Of a stretch of DNA of 36,008 bases, positions 10,306 to 19,467 are shown piece after piece. The position numbers and the translations under genes are program-made. This DNA is from Gammaproteobacteria bacterium 13_2_20CM_66_19 (GTDB lineage Bacteria; Pseudomonadota; Gammaproteobacteria; Steroidobacterales; Steroidobacteraceae). The stretch is from positions 1 to 36,008 of the forward strand of contig MNCZ01000023.1 of NCBI GenBank assembly GCA_001914695.1, written 5' to 3'. The stretch's first letter is position 1. Every line of letters starts with the position of its first letter. The notes beneath the pieces are model-generated. The model saw only the letters and a program-made list of their open reading frames with translations. It ran no database searches and was not told the DNA's origin.

Positions 10306-11555
10306 TGGCCGCCAACTTGTCTCCCGTCGCGTCGCCGGCTCTCGATGTCGAGCGGGTGCGTCGCGACTTCCCGATCCTCGACACCGTGGTCAACGGGCAT
10401 CCGCTCGTGTACCTCGACAGCGCGGCATCCGCACAGCGCCCGCGCGCGGTGCTGCGCGCGGTCGAGGAGTACGAGACACATTCGCACGCCAATGTGCATC
10501 GCGGCGTGCATGCGCTCAGCCAGGCGGCCACGGCCGCCTACGAGGGGGCCCGCGAGCGCGTGCGGCGCTTCATCAACGCCCGCAGCACGCGCGAGATCAT
10601 CTTCGTGCGGGGCACGACCGAAGGCATTAATCTGGTGGCGCAGGCCTGGGCCCGTCCGCGGCTGCGACCTGGCGACGAGATTCTGATCAGCACGCTCGAG
10701 CATCACGCCAACATCGTCCCCTGGCAGCTGGTGTGCGAGCAGACCGGCTGCACGCTCAAGGTGGCGCCGATCAACGCCCGAGGCGAGCTCGAGCTCGAGG
10801 AGTTCCTCGAGCTCCTCGGCCCGCGCACGCGGCTGGTCGGGGTGGCGCACGTCTCCAACGCCCTCGGCACCGTGCTGCCGGTGAAGCGCGTCATCGAGGC
10901 CGCGCACGAGGTCGGCGCGGTGGTGCTGATCGACGGCGCTCAGGCGGTGCCGCACTCGATCGTCGACGTGCGCGCCCTCGGCGCGGATTTCTACGTCTTC
11001 TCGGGCCACAAGCTCTACGGCCCCACCGGAATCGGCGTGCTCTACGGCCGCGAGGAGCTGCTCGCGGCCATGCCGCCGTGGCAGGGGGGCGGCGACATGA
11101 TCCTGACGGTGTCGTTCGAGAAGACGACCTACAACGAGCTGCCGTGGAAGTTCGAGGCCGGCACGCCCAACATCTCGGGCGCCGTGGGCCTGGCCGCCGC
11201 CATGGACTACCTCGAGAGCCTGGGCCTCCCGGCGGTCGCTGCGCACGAGCAGCGGCTGCTGCAGCTCGCGACCGCGGAGCTCGCGCGGCTGCCCGGTATC
11301 GAGATCATCGGCACCGCGGCGCAGAAGGCCTCGGTGCTGTCCTTCACCATGAAAGGCGTGCACCCCCACGATCTCGGCACGGTGCTCGACGCCGAGGGCA
11401 TCGCCGTGCGCACCGGGCATCACTGCGCCATGCCGGTCATGACCTTCTTCGGCCTGCCGGCCACCGCGCGCGCCTCGTTCGCGTGCTACAACACCGAGCA
11501 CGACGTGAGCGAGCTGGTGCGGGCGCTCGGCAAGGCGCGCGAGGTGTTCGTCTGA
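10305..11555 (+). CDS. sufS: SufS, group II cysteine desulfurase
   Basis: 416 residues, a class V aminotransferase fold enzyme. PLP-binding Lys236 lies in FSGHKLYGPTGIG and the catalytic Cys374 in RTGHHCAMP; both match E. coli SufS (Lys226, Cys364) with a constant offset of ten. Other blocks: LDSAASAQRP, TEGINLVA, and the His pair in STLEHHANIVPWQ. It removes sulfur from cysteine, forming alanine and an enzyme persulfide, and passes sulfur to a partner. No sufE is present; the neighbouring sufU probably fills that role. Overlaps sufD upstream and sufU downstream, each by one base. Confidence 0.96.
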   Translation: MAANLSPVASPALDVERVRRDFPILDTVVNGHPLVYLDSAASAQRPRAVLRAVEEYETHSHANVHRGVHALSQAATAAYEGARERVRRFINARSTREIIFVRGTTEGINLVAQAWARPRLRPGDEILISTLEHHANIVPWQLVCEQTGCTLKVAPINARGELELEEFLELLGPRTRLVGVAHVSNALGTVLPVKRVIEAAHEVGAVVLIDGAQAVPHSIVDVRALGADFYVFSGHKLYGPTGIGVLYGREELLAAMPPWQGGGDMILTVSFEKTTYNELPWKFEAGTPNISGAVGLAAAMDYLESLGLPAVAAHEQRLLQLATAELARLPGIEIIGTAAQKASVLSFTMKGVHPHDLGTVLDAEGIAVRTGHHCAMPVMTFFGLPATARASFACYNTEHDVSELVRALGKAREVFV

Positions 11556-11998
11556 TGGATCTCAAGGAGCTCTACCGCGACGTGATCCTGGATCACAACC
11601 GGCACCCGCGGAACTTCGGCCGCATCGAGTCGGCGGACCGCAGCGCCCAGGGGCACAACCCGCTGTGCGGCGACGAGCTGTCGCTGTTCCTGCGCATGAA
11701 CGGCACTCGAGTGGAGGACATCCGCTTCGAGGCCAGGGGCTGCGCCATCTCGACCGCCTCGGCCTCGCTGATGACCGAAGCGGTCAAGGGCAAGGAGCGG
11801 GCCGCGATCCGCGAGCTGTTCGAAGAGATGCACCGCCTCCTGACGCGTCACGACGAGGTCCCGGCAGCCTCGCTCGGCAAGCTGGCGGCGCTCTCCGGAG
11901 TGCGCGAATTCCCCGCGCGGGTGAAGTGCGCGAGCCTCTGCTGGCACACACTCAATGCGGCGCTCGATCACGACGCCGCGACGGTCTCCACCGAATAG
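11555..11998 (+). CDS. sufU: SufU, zinc-dependent sulfur-transfer partner of SufS
   Basis: 147 residues starting at the ATG that overlaps the sufS stop (TGATG). It is IscU/NifU-like with the SufU insertion between the second and third ligand region. Ligand residues Cys38 and Asp40 (NPLCGDE), Cys63 (ARGCAIS) and Cys125 (RVKCASLCW) have the same spacing as Cys41, Asp43, Cys66 and Cys128 of Bacillus subtilis SufU, which bind zinc. In that system SufU accepts persulfide from SufS by ligand exchange. Its presence in place of SufE suggests the same SufS-SufU-SufB relay here. The scaffold alternative (IscU-like) is less likely given the insertion. Confidence 0.92.
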   Translation: MDLKELYRDVILDHNRHPRNFGRIESADRSAQGHNPLCGDELSLFLRMNGTRVEDIRFEARGCAISTASASLMTEAVKGKERAAIRELFEEMHRLLTRHDEVPAASLGKLAALSGVREFPARVKCASLCWHTLNAALDHDAATVSTE

Positions 11999-12017
11999 GC
12001 CCGGAACGCTCCCCACG

Positions 12018-12569
12018 ATGCGCAGACACGAGAACGAGCCCTTCGTAGTCAACCGCGAGGTGCGTGCGGTGGTCGTCCCCGCCGGCCAGGAGGTGAAGCT
12101 CAAGCCCGGACAGGCGGGCTACATCACCCAGGCGCTCGGCGGCAGCTTCACCGTGTACCTCGAGGGGAACCTGTTCCGCATCGCGGGGGAGGATGCCGAC
12201 GCCATCGGCCAGGAGGCGGTCAAGCCGCCCGAGCTGCCGCCGAATGCCAACGAAGAGGATGTCCGCAAGCTCGCCTGGGAGCAGATGCGCAGCTGCTACG
12301 ATCCTGAGATCCCCATCAACATCGTCGACCTCGGGCTGGTGTACGGTTGCGACGTCACGCAGAACGAGGATGGCACCCGCGCCGTGGACGTCAAGATCAC
12401 ACTGACCGCCCCCGGCTGTGGCATGGGCGATATCCTGGTCGAGGACGTGCGCGACAAGATCCAGCGGATCCCGACGGTGCGCGAGGCGCGCGTCGAGCTC
12501 ACCTTCGATCCGCCCTGGAACCAGACCATGATGTCCGAGGCCGCGCGCCTGCAAACCGGGATGTTCTGA
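12018..12569 (+). CDS. sufT: SufT, MIP18/DUF59-family Fe-S assembly factor
   Basis: 183 residues from the ATG at 12018; the longer frame overlaps sufU and is out of family. An N-terminal small beta domain (EVKLKPGQAGYITQALGGSFTVYLEGNLFRI) is fused to a MIP18 domain from about residue 75, with the conserved SCYDPEIPINIVDLGLVYG and the LTAPGCGMGDIL cysteine motif. SufT proteins help mature Fe-S proteins, probably by delivering or stabilising clusters. It lies 19 bp after sufU and 22 bp before the Rieske gene. Family identity is firm; the exact step is not settled for any organism. Confidence 0.93.
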   Translation: MRRHENEPFVVNREVRAVVVPAGQEVKLKPGQAGYITQALGGSFTVYLEGNLFRIAGEDADAIGQEAVKPPELPPNANEEDVRKLAWEQMRSCYDPEIPINIVDLGLVYGCDVTQNEDGTRAVDVKITLTAPGCGMGDILVEDVRDKIQRIPTVREARVELTFDPPWNQTMMSEAARLQTGMF

Positions 12570-12591
12570 TACGCCTACCGCGCCCGCCGCC

Positions 12592-12909
12592 ATGAGCTCA
12601 GCCTGGATCGACATCGGCGGCGCCGACGCCGTCGGCGAATCGCTACCCCTCTCCGCCGAAGTCGACGGCGTGCCGGTGATCGTCGTACGCTGCGGCACCG
12701 AGCTGTACGCCGTGGAAGACCGCTGCACGCACGACGGGGAGTCGCTCGCCGGAGCGGAGGTGGAAGACTGCCAGGTCGTCTGCCCGCGCCACGGTTCGCA
12801 CTTCTGCCTGCGCACCGGCGAGGCGCTCACCCCGCCCGCCTACGAGCCGTTGCGCACCTACCGCGCGCGCGTCGAGAACGGCCGCGTGCTGGTGGAGAGT
12901 CCCTCGTGA
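12592..12909 (+). CDS. Rieske-type [2Fe-2S] ferredoxin
   Basis: 105 residues. The Rieske ligands are complete: Cys45 and His47 in DRCTHDG, Cys64 and His67 in VCPRHGSHF, with 16 residues between the two pairs. There is no transmembrane segment or signal, so it is a soluble cytoplasmic protein like the ferredoxin components of dioxygenases, but no oxygenase gene is nearby. Sitting 22 bp after sufT inside the suf operon, it may supply electrons for assembly or be a non-heme-iron ferredoxin that shares regulation with it. That role is inference. Confidence 0.9.
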   Translation: MSSAWIDIGGADAVGESLPLSAEVDGVPVIVVRCGTELYAVEDRCTHDGESLAGAEVEDCQVVCPRHGSHFCLRTGEALTPPAYEPLRTYRARVENGRVLVESPS

Positions 12910-12919
12910 GGCACGGCGC

Positions 12920-13429
12920 ATGAAGCGGCTGACTCTCATGCGTCACGCGGACGCGCGCTGGAACGATCCCGCCCTGCCGGATCTCGAGCGTCCCCTCAAC
13001 CGGCGCGGAGCGGCCGCGGCGGAAGCGATGGCGCGCCGCCTGCTCGCGCTCGAGCTCGTTCCGGATCTGCTGCTCGCGAGCCCGGCGCGCCGCACCCGGC
13101 AGACCGCCGAGATCGTGGCACGGGAGCTGTCACTGGCGCCGCGGCGCGTGGTGCACGAGGAGACGCTTTACCTGGCGAGCGCGCCGGACATGCTGGAGCT
13201 GGCGCAGCGCACCGGCCCGCGCATCGCGCACCTGCTCATCATCGCTCACAATCCGGGCGTATCGGAGCTGGTGCAGCTGCTGATGCCGAAGGAGGAAGCA
13301 CAGGCTCTCGCCGCGGGTGCGGTGTGCTCGATCGCCTTCAACGCCCCGCAGTGGTCCGCCATCGGCCCGGCCGCGGTCACCGGCGTGCAGTGCGAAAAAC
13401 CCCCATCGCGCTTGTTTGGACTGCTGTAG
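12920..13429 (+). CDS. sixA: SixA-like phosphohistidine phosphatase
   Basis: 169 residues of the histidine phosphatase superfamily. The RHG-type motif is LMRHADA, with Arg8 and His9; a second active-site His110 lies in [32 protein letters not shown] and the short single domain are typical of SixA rather than phosphoglycerate mutase. E. coli SixA removes phosphate from protein histidines, affecting ArcB and the nitrogen PTS. It starts 10 bp after the Rieske gene and is probably the last gene of the suf transcript. Its partner here cannot be read from the sequence. It converges with sdaA, leaving 47 bp with no clear terminator. Confidence 0.88.
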   Translation: MKRLTLMRHADARWNDPALPDLERPLNRRGAAAAEAMARRLLALELVPDLLLASPARRTRQTAEIVARELSLAPRRVVHEETLYLASAPDMLELAQRTGPRIAHLLIIAHNPGVSELVQLLMPKEEAQALAAGAVCSIAFNAPQWSAIGPAAVTGVQCEKPPSRLFGLL

Positions 13430-13476
13430 CCGACACCCGCGTTGCGGCCGACCCTAAGTGAGCCGGGCGGGCCGCT

Positions 13477-14844
13477 TCAGCACTCCGGCACGTTGACCGC
13501 GAGTCCTCCCTGGGAGGTCTCCTTGTATATGGTGGACATGTCGGCACCGGTCTGGCGCATGGTGGCGATGACCTGATCGAGCGACACCTTGTGGGTGCCG
13601 TCGCCGCGCATGGCCAAGCGCGCGGCGTTGATGGCCTTGACCGCGCCCATGGCATTGCGCTCGATGCAGGGGATCTGCACGAGCCCCGCGACCGGATCGC
13701 AGGTCAGCCCCAGATTGTGCTCCATGCCGATCTCAGCGGCGTTCTCGATCTGCTCGGCAGTCCCGTGCAGCGCCGCTACGAGTCCCGCGGCCGCCATCGA
13801 GCAGGCAACCCCGACTTCCCCCTGGCAGCCCATCTCCGCCCCCGAAATGGAAGCGTTGCGCTTGTAGAGCATGCCCATCGCCGCCGCCACGAGCAGGAAG
13901 CGCAGCACGCCGTCGTCGTTGGCGCCCGGCTCGAAGCGCCGGTAGAAGTGCAGCACGGCCGGCACGATGCCGGCGGCCCCGTTGGTCGGCGCCGTCACGA
14001 CGCGTCCACCCGCGGCGTTCTCCTCGTTCACCGCGAGCGCGTAGGCGTTCACCCAATCCATGACGTCGAGGGGTCGCCCGCTCGCGCTCTCGGTCAGGAT
14101 GCGATAGAGCCTCGGGGCCCGGCGGCGCACCTTGAGGACTCCCGGAAGGAGCCCCGACTGGCGGAAGCCGCGCTCGACGCAAGCCTGCATCACCTGCCAG
14201 ATGTGCATCAGCTTCGCGCGCACCTCGGCCTCGCTCGCGAGTGCGCGCTCGTTCGCGAGAATTAGCTCGTACATCTCGAGCCCGTGCTCGCGACAGAGCT
14301 CGAGCAGCTGCGCCCCGGAGGTGAAGGGGTACGGCGGCGCGGCGTGGGCGCGCGCCTCGCGCGCTTCCTCCTCGTCGCCGCGCACGATGAAGCCGCCGCC
14401 GATGGAATAGTAGTCCTCCTCGCGGAGCCTGTTGCGGTCGGCGCCGAGGGCTGTGAAGCGCATGCCGTTCGAGTGCCGCGGCAGTCGCTCGTGCCGCATC
14501 AGCAGGAGCTGCATCGGCTCATCGAACGCGATCTCGTGCTCGCCGAGCAGGCGCAGCCTCGAGGTGGTGCGGATGCGCTGCACGGTGGGCTCGAGGCTGT
14601 CCGGATCGATCGTCTCGGGCTGCGCGCCTTCGAGTCCCACGAGGACCGCCCGATCGGTCCCATGGCCGACGCCGGTGAGCGCCAGAGAGCCATAGAGGCG
14701 CACGGCGATCTCCCGCGTCGCGGGAATGAGCCCATCGCGCTTCAACCCCAAAGCGAACTCGCGCGCCGCCCGCATCGGTCCCATGGTGTGGGAGCTCGAG
14801 GGCCCGATGCCCACCTTGAAGATGTCGAAGACGCTTAGGCTCAT
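13477..14844 (-). CDS. sdaA: L-serine dehydratase, [4Fe-4S] type
   Basis: 455 residues from the ATG at 14844; the longer frame upstream lacks similarity. The N-terminal [20 protein letters not shown] opens the beta domain and a catalytic alpha domain follows. Three cluster cysteines are Cys340 (EMGCQGEVG), Cys382 (LTCDPVAG) and Cys393 (IPCIERN). The protein ends in NVPEC, so Cys455 is the very last residue. These positions track Legionella pneumophila serine dehydratase (343, 385, 396, 458) with a constant offset of three; there the C-terminal cysteine occupies the fourth iron. The enzyme turns L-serine into pyruvate and ammonia and is oxygen sensitive. It is convergent with the SUF operon that would make its cluster and divergent from kbl-tdh. 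Confidence 0.96.
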   Translation of the reverse strand: MSLSVFDIFKVGIGPSSSHTMGPMRAAREFALGLKRDGLIPATREIAVRLYGSLALTGVGHGTDRAVLVGLEGAQPETIDPDSLEPTVQRIRTTSRLRLLGEHEIAFDEPMQLLLMRHERLPRHSNGMRFTALGADRNRLREEDYYSIGGGFIVRGDEEEAREARAHAAPPYPFTSGAQLLELCREHGLEMYELILANERALASEAEVRAKLMHIWQVMQACVERGFRQSGLLPGVLKVRRRAPRLYRILTESASGRPLDVMDWVNAYALAVNEENAAGGRVVTAPTNGAAGIVPAVLHFYRRFEPGANDDGVLRFLLVAAAMGMLYKRNASISGAEMGCQGEVGVACSMAAAGLVAALHGTAEQIENAAEIGMEHNLGLTCDPVAGLVQIPCIERNAMGAVKAINAARLAMRGDGTHKVSLDQVIATMRQTGADMSTIYKETSQGGLAVNVPEC

Positions 14845-15038
14845 GAGACACCTGTGGCCTGCCCGCGCGCGAGCCCCGTGCCCCGCGCCTTCAGGGAGTC
14901 TGCGCCCCTGGCGCACACCCCGAATTGATTTACGGCGACCTGCAGCGGCTCAAAAGCGACCCGCGCGCGGGCAGCGGAGGCGTGCTTGGGCGAAGCTCGG
15001 GGCGCGAGGGCTCGAGGGTCGGAGCGTGAGGGCTCAAG

Positions 15039-15051
15039 TATACTTCGTTTC
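15039..15051 (+). promoter_or_regulatory. -10 element placed for a leaderless kbl transcript
   Basis: TATACT at 15039-15044 (5 of 6 to consensus) ends seven bases before the kbl ATG, so a transcript would begin at or next to the start codon. No Shine-Dalgarno is present between them. No clear -35 is seen at 16-18 bp. A farther upstream promoter cannot be ruled out. Confidence 0.4.
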
Positions 15052-16248
15052 ATGAACGAGGCCGTGATCGGACGCCTGCGCGGGGAGCTCGCAGGCCTCA
15101 GGGAGCAGGGTCTGTACAAGACCGAGCGCGTGCTCGCGAGCCCCCAGGGCGGCGTGGTACGCGCCGGCGACCGCGACGTCATCAACCTGTGCGCCAACAA
15201 CTACCTGGGGCTCGCCAACCACCCGGCGGTGCGGGCCGCGGCCCAGCGGGCGATCGAGGAGCACGGCTACGGCATGGCCTCGGTGCGCTTCATCTGCGGC
15301 ACGCAGACGAGCCACAAGGCGCTCGAGGAGCAGCTCGCCCGCTTCCTCGGCACCGAGGACGTGATCCTGTACTCCTCGTGCTTCGACGCCAACGGGGGCC
15401 TGTTCGAGACGCTGCTCGATGAGCGCGACGCGGTGATCTCGGACGCCCTCAATCACGCGAGCATCATCGACGGCATCCGCCTGTGCAAGGCTCAGCGTTA
15501 CCGCTACGCCAACAGCGACATGGGCGAGCTCGAGCAGTGCCTGAAACAAAGCTCGACCGCGCGCACGCGTCTCATCGCCACCGACGGCGTGTTCTCGATG
15601 GACGGCTTCATCGCGAAGCTCGCGGAGATCTGCGATCTCGCGTCGCGCTACGACGCCCTGGTGATGGTCGATGATTCGCACGCCACCGGCTTCATGGGAG
15701 CCACCGGCCGGGGCACTCCCGAGCACTGCGGGGTCGCCGAGCGGGTCGACATACTCACCGGCACCCTCGGCAAGGCCCTGGGCGGCGGCACCGGCGGCTA
15801 TGTGGCCGCGCCTCGCGAGCTCATAGAGTGGCTGCGGCAGCGCTCTCGCCCCTACCTGTTCTCGAACAGCATCCCGCCGGTCGTGGCCGCGGCGAGCCTC
15901 GCGGTGCTGGACCTCCTCGAGCGCACCCCGCAGCTGCGCGCGCAACTCTTCGAGAACACGCGCTTCTTCCGTTCCGGCCTCGAGAGCGCCGGCTTCGATC
16001 TCAAGCCCGGGGAGCATCCGATCATTCCGGTCATGATCGGGGATGCGGCGCTCGCCGCCCGCATGGCCGACAGGCTCCTCGAGCGCGGCGTGTACGTCAT
16101 CGGCTTCTCCTATCCGGTGGTGCCGAAGGGGCAGGCACGCATCCGCACTCAGATGTCTGCGTCCCTGGCGCGGGGGCAGCTCGAGCAGGCGCTCGGGGCC
16201 TTCCGCGAGGTCGGTCGCGAGCTCGGCGTGCTTAAAGGCAGGCCATGA
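15052..16248 (+). CDS. kbl: Glycine C-acetyltransferase (2-amino-3-ketobutyrate CoA ligase)
   Basis: 398 residues. The ATG at 15052 is chosen because the N-terminus then aligns with known KBL enzymes ([12 protein letters not shown] ... [16 protein letters not shown]). It is an alpha-oxoamine synthase with the PLP Lys241 in [26 protein letters not shown] as the PLP-ring motif, and conserved [10 protein letters not shown]. It cleaves 2-amino-3-ketobutyrate with CoA into glycine and acetyl-CoA, the second step of threonine degradation. The stop overlaps tdh by four bases (ATGA), so the unstable intermediate is made and used by coupled products. The 14845-15051 gap to divergent sdaA holds the regulatory region. 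Confidence 0.96.
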   Translation: MNEAVIGRLRGELAGLREQGLYKTERVLASPQGGVVRAGDRDVINLCANNYLGLANHPAVRAAAQRAIEEHGYGMASVRFICGTQTSHKALEEQLARFLGTEDVILYSSCFDANGGLFETLLDERDAVISDALNHASIIDGIRLCKAQRYRYANSDMGELEQCLKQSSTARTRLIATDGVFSMDGFIAKLAEICDLASRYDALVMVDDSHATGFMGATGRGTPEHCGVAERVDILTGTLGKALGGGTGGYVAAPRELIEWLRQRSRPYLFSNSIPPVVAAASLAVLDLLERTPQLRAQLFENTRFFRSGLESAGFDLKPGEHPIIPVMIGDAALAARMADRLLERGVYVIGFSYPVVPKGQARIRTQMSASLARGQLEQALGAFREVGRELGVLKGRP

Positions 16249-17276
16249 AAGCACTGGTAAAGCAGCAGGCGGCGCCGGGGATCTGGCTCGAGGACGTTCC
16301 GGAGCCCCGGGTCGGACCGAACGACGTGCTGATCGAGATCGCCAAGACCGCGATCTGCGGCACCGACATGCACATCTACAACTGGGATCCCTGGGCGCAG
16401 AAGACCATCCCGGTGCCGATGGCGGTGGGCCACGAGTACTGCGGGCGCATCGTCGAGATCGGCTCGGAGGTGAACGGCCTGAAGAGCGGCGATCGCGTCT
16501 CCGGCGAGGGCCACATCACCTGCGGCTACTGCCGCAACTGCCGCGCCGGCCGCCGGCACCTGTGCCGTAACACGGTCGGAGTTGGAGTCAACCGGCCGGG
16601 GGCCTTTGCCCAGTTCCTGGCGATTCCGGCCGGCAACGCCTTCAAGCTCCCCGATTCGATCACGGACGACATCGCCGCCATCCTCGATCCTTTCGGCAAT
16701 GCCACCCACACGGCGCTCGCCTTCAACGTCGTCGGCGAGGACGTGCTGATCACCGGCGCGGGCCCGATCGGCATCATGGCGACCGCGGTGGCCCGCTTCG
16801 CCGGCGCGCGCCACGTCGTCATCACCGACATCAACGACTATCGCCTCGAGCTCGCACGGCGGATGGGCGCGACGCGCGCCATCAACGTGCGGCGCGAGTC
16901 GCTGGACCTGACGATGCAGGATCTCGGGATGCAGGAGGGCTTCGACGTCGGCCTCGAGATGTCGGGCAATGCGACCGCGCTGCGCGAAATGCTGCGCACC
17001 ATGCATCACGGCGGCTCGGTCGCCATTCTCGGCATCCCGCCCGAGGACACCGCCATCGACTGGAATCAGGTGATCTTCAAGGGCCTGACCCTCAAGGGCA
17101 TCTACGGCCGCGAGATGTTCGAGACCTGGTACAAGATGGCGAGCCTGCTGCAGAGCGGACTGAAGCTCGAGCCCGTAATCACCCATCACTTCGCGGTGCA
17201 GGAATATCTCAAGGGCTTCGAGACCATGGGGTCGGGGAAGTCCGGCAAGGTGATCCTCGACTGGTCGACACTCTAG
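16245..17276 (+). CDS. tdh: L-threonine 3-dehydrogenase, zinc-dependent
   Basis: 343 residues, medium-chain dehydrogenase. Catalytic zinc ligands include Cys38 (AICGTD) and His63-Glu64 (VGHEYCG). Structural zinc cysteines are Cys93, Cys96, Cys99 and Cys107. The NAD-binding turn is [23 protein letters not shown] is diagnostic of threonine dehydrogenase. It oxidises L-threonine to 2-amino-3-ketobutyrate, which Kbl converts to glycine. The gene overlaps kbl and ends 2 bp before the convergent sppA stop; no terminator hairpin fits in that gap. Confidence 0.97.
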   Translation: MKALVKQQAAPGIWLEDVPEPRVGPNDVLIEIAKTAICGTDMHIYNWDPWAQKTIPVPMAVGHEYCGRIVEIGSEVNGLKSGDRVSGEGHITCGYCRNCRAGRRHLCRNTVGVGVNRPGAFAQFLAIPAGNAFKLPDSITDDIAAILDPFGNATHTALAFNVVGEDVLITGAGPIGIMATAVARFAGARHVVITDINDYRLELARRMGATRAINVRRESLDLTMQDLGMQEGFDVGLEMSGNATALREMLRTMHHGGSVAILGIPPEDTAIDWNQVIFKGLTLKGIYGREMFETWYKMASLLQSGLKLEPVITHHFAVQEYLKGFETMGSGKSGKVILDWSTL

Positions 17277-17278
17277 CG

Positions 17279-19111
17279 CTATCGCACTTCGCAGAAGCAG
17301 TAGGCGTACAGGCGGTTCGGCGCGCTGAAACGGCTGAGCTTCGCCACCTCGCGCGTCACGGGGTCGAAGCGGCGGGCCAGCTGGCTCAGGGCGCGCTCGT
17401 CCGGGCCGGCCAGGAAGGACACCCGCGCCGTGTCCCGCAGCTGCAGCACCAGCTGCTGCGCCCAGGTGAGCTCGGGCTCGATGAAGTCGGCCGCGTAGTC
17501 GGTGAGCTTCGCGCGCCGCGCCGCGGCCTTCACGGCATCGCTGAAGGAGCCGATGTGATCGACGAGTCCCACGCGGTGCGCATCCGAGCCGGCCCACACC
17601 CGTCCCTGGGCGATCGCGTCGATCTGCTCGCGGGTCTTGTTGCGCCCCCTGGCCACGCGCGCCACGAACTCGTCGTAGCCGCGGCTGATCTGCGACTGCA
17701 GGAACGCTCGCACTTCCTCGCCGAGCGGACGATCGATGCGCAGCTGGCCCGAGAGCGGCGTCGTCCCCACACCGTCGACGCTCACGCCGACCTTGCCGAG
17801 CGTCTTGTCGACGGTTGGCACGATCGCGAATATGCCGATCGAGCCGGTGAGCGTCGCCGGGCTGGCCCAGATCTCGTCTGCCGGCGCCGCGATGTAATAG
17901 CCGCCTGAAGCCGCGTAGCCGCTCATCGACACGACGAGGGGCTTGCCGGCGGCGTGCAGCGCCAGCAGCTCCCGATAGATCTGCTCGGACGCGAGGACGC
18001 TCCCGCCGGGGCTGTCGACCCGCAGCACCACCGCCTTCACGTCCTTGTCGAGACGCGCCTCGCGGATCAGTCGGGCGGTGGACTCTCCGCCCACCGTACC
18101 CGGCGGCTGATCTCCATCGAGGATGTTACCCGCCGCCACGATGACGCCGACGCGCGGCTTACCGGCCGCCCGTGCCTTCTTCTCGGCGCGCGCGTAACGC
18201 ACGTAGTCGGAGGCCGAAACGGACTTGAAGGAGCCGCTCGTGTCGTCGCGTCCTACCAGCTCGATGAGGCGCTGCTCGGTCTCGAGCCGCGACTTGACAC
18301 CGGTGACGAGCTTCGCCCGCAGCGCCACCTGCGCCGCATCGCCGCCCGCCGCGGGCACGCTCTTCGCGAACGATCCCACGTATTGGGTGAGCGCATCGGA
18401 GGGGAGCTTGCGCGCGCGGGTCACGGCTTCCTGGTAGCTGCTCCACAGCGCGTTCAGGTAGCTCCGGCTCTCCTCGCGATCCTCGGCTGACATGCCCGTG
18501 CGCGTGAAGGGCTCCACCGCGCTCTTGAAGGCCCCGACGCGGAACACGTTGATGTCCACGCCGAGCTTGTCGAGCGCCCCCTTGAGATAGGTTGGATAGC
18601 GGTCGTAGCCGGTGAGCAGCACGAAGCCCATCGGATCGAGGTAGACCTCATCGGCCTGGGCGGCGAGGTAGTAACGCTCCTGTGTGAACTCGGTGCCGTA
18701 GGCGATCACTTTCTTGCCGCTGGCGCGGAACTCGCGCAGCGCGTTGGCGAGCTCTTCGAGCGTCACCTGAGTGGCGCCCTCGAATTTCTCGAGATCCAGC
18801 GCCAGCACCGGGATGCGTGTGTCGCTGGCCGCGGCGTGGATCGAGTCGGTCAGGTCCCAGAGCAGAGTCTCGGCATGGCCCTCGCCGCGCGCCTCTTGCA
18901 AGGCGCGCTCCACGGGAGCGCCCGAGAGCTGCTCGACCAGCTCGCCCTGCGGAGCGACGAGCAGCGCCGCCTTCGAGGGGATACGCGGCACCGCGCCGCG
19001 CAGCGCCCCCACGACGATGGCGAAGATCACCAGCAGCAGGACGAGATGCAGAACCTTGCGCAGCGCGTCGAGGCCGCGCCACAGGCCGAAGAAAAAGGAT
19101 CGTACCGTCAT
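17279..19111 (-). CDS. sppA: Signal peptide peptidase SppA, 67K type
   Basis: 610 residues with one N-terminal membrane helix (about 20-37) and two tandem peptidase S49 domains. The catalytic lysine is Lys196 in FRVGAFKSAVEPF in the first domain and the serine is Ser402 in GYAASGGYYIAAPADEI in the second, matching the Lys209/Ser409 split dyad of E. coli SppA. PSTLTGSIG-like block ASPATLTGSIGIF follows. It is an inner-membrane protease facing the periplasm that degrades released signal peptides. It lies 10 bp upstream of the rplS stop on the same strand, but ribosomal genes end there, so read-through is possible rather than shared function. Confidence 0.95.
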   Translation of the reverse strand: MTVRSFFFGLWRGLDALRKVLHLVLLLVIFAIVVGALRGAVPRIPSKAALLVAPQGELVEQLSGAPVERALQEARGEGHAETLLWDLTDSIHAAASDTRIPVLALDLEKFEGATQVTLEELANALREFRASGKKVIAYGTEFTQERYYLAAQADEVYLDPMGFVLLTGYDRYPTYLKGALDKLGVDINVFRVGAFKSAVEPFTRTGMSAEDREESRSYLNALWSSYQEAVTRARKLPSDALTQYVGSFAKSVPAAGGDAAQVALRAKLVTGVKSRLETEQRLIELVGRDDTSGSFKSVSASDYVRYARAEKKARAAGKPRVGVIVAAGNILDGDQPPGTVGGESTARLIREARLDKDVKAVVLRVDSPGGSVLASEQIYRELLALHAAGKPLVVSMSGYAASGGYYIAAPADEIWASPATLTGSIGIFAIVPTVDKTLGKVGVSVDGVGTTPLSGQLRIDRPLGEEVRAFLQSQISRGYDEFVARVARGRNKTREQIDAIAQGRVWAGSDAHRVGLVDHIGSFSDAVKAAARRAKLTDYAADFIEPELTWAQQLVLQLRDTARVSFLAGPDERALSQLARRFDPVTREVAKLSRFSAPNRLYAYCFCEVR

Positions 19112-19121
19112 GGTCGGGCGG

Positions 19122-19466
19122 TCAGACCTTCTCCTCGATCCTCGCAGCCTTGCCCGACAGATCGCGCAGGTAATAGAGCTTGGCGCGGCGGACGCTCCCG
19201 CGGCGCTTCACGGCGATCTCGCTGATGGCGGGACTATAGGTCTGGAAGACCCGCTCGACGCCCTCGCCGTGTGAGATCTTGCGCACCGTGAACGAGGAGT
19301 TGAGTCCGCGGTTGCTGCGCGCGATCACGACGCCCTCGTAGGCCTGGACGCGCTCGCGGTCGCCCTCCACCACCTTCACCTGCACGACCACGGTGTCGCC
19401 CGGCTTGAAGTCCGGGATCTCGCGGGTCATGCGCTGCTTCTCGATTTCCTGAATTATGTTGCTCAT
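19122..19466 (-). CDS. rplS: 50S ribosomal protein L19
   Basis: 114 residues from the ATG at 19466. The L19 signature is clear: [31 protein letters not shown], then [21 protein letters not shown] and [20 protein letters not shown]19 sits at the 30S-50S interface. The start follows the trmD stop by a single base (TGA-C-ATG), the standard end of rpsP-rimM-trmD-rplS. Confidence 0.98.
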   Translation of the reverse strand: MSNIIQEIEKQRMTREIPDFKPGDTVVVQVKVVEGDRERVQAYEGVVIARSNRGLNSSFTVRKISHGEGVERVFQTYSPAISEIAVKRRGSVRRAKLYYLRDLSGKAARIEEKV

Positions 19467-19467
19467 G

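Noticed and set aside
13430..13476. Terminator between convergent sixA and sdaA
   Set aside because: The 47-bp gap is GC-rich, with no stem followed by a T-tract.
16149..17597. A 482-codon open frame antisense to kbl, tdh and sppA
   Set aside because: It mirrors conserved coding sequence, shows no protein family features and has no ribosome site; a GC shadow.
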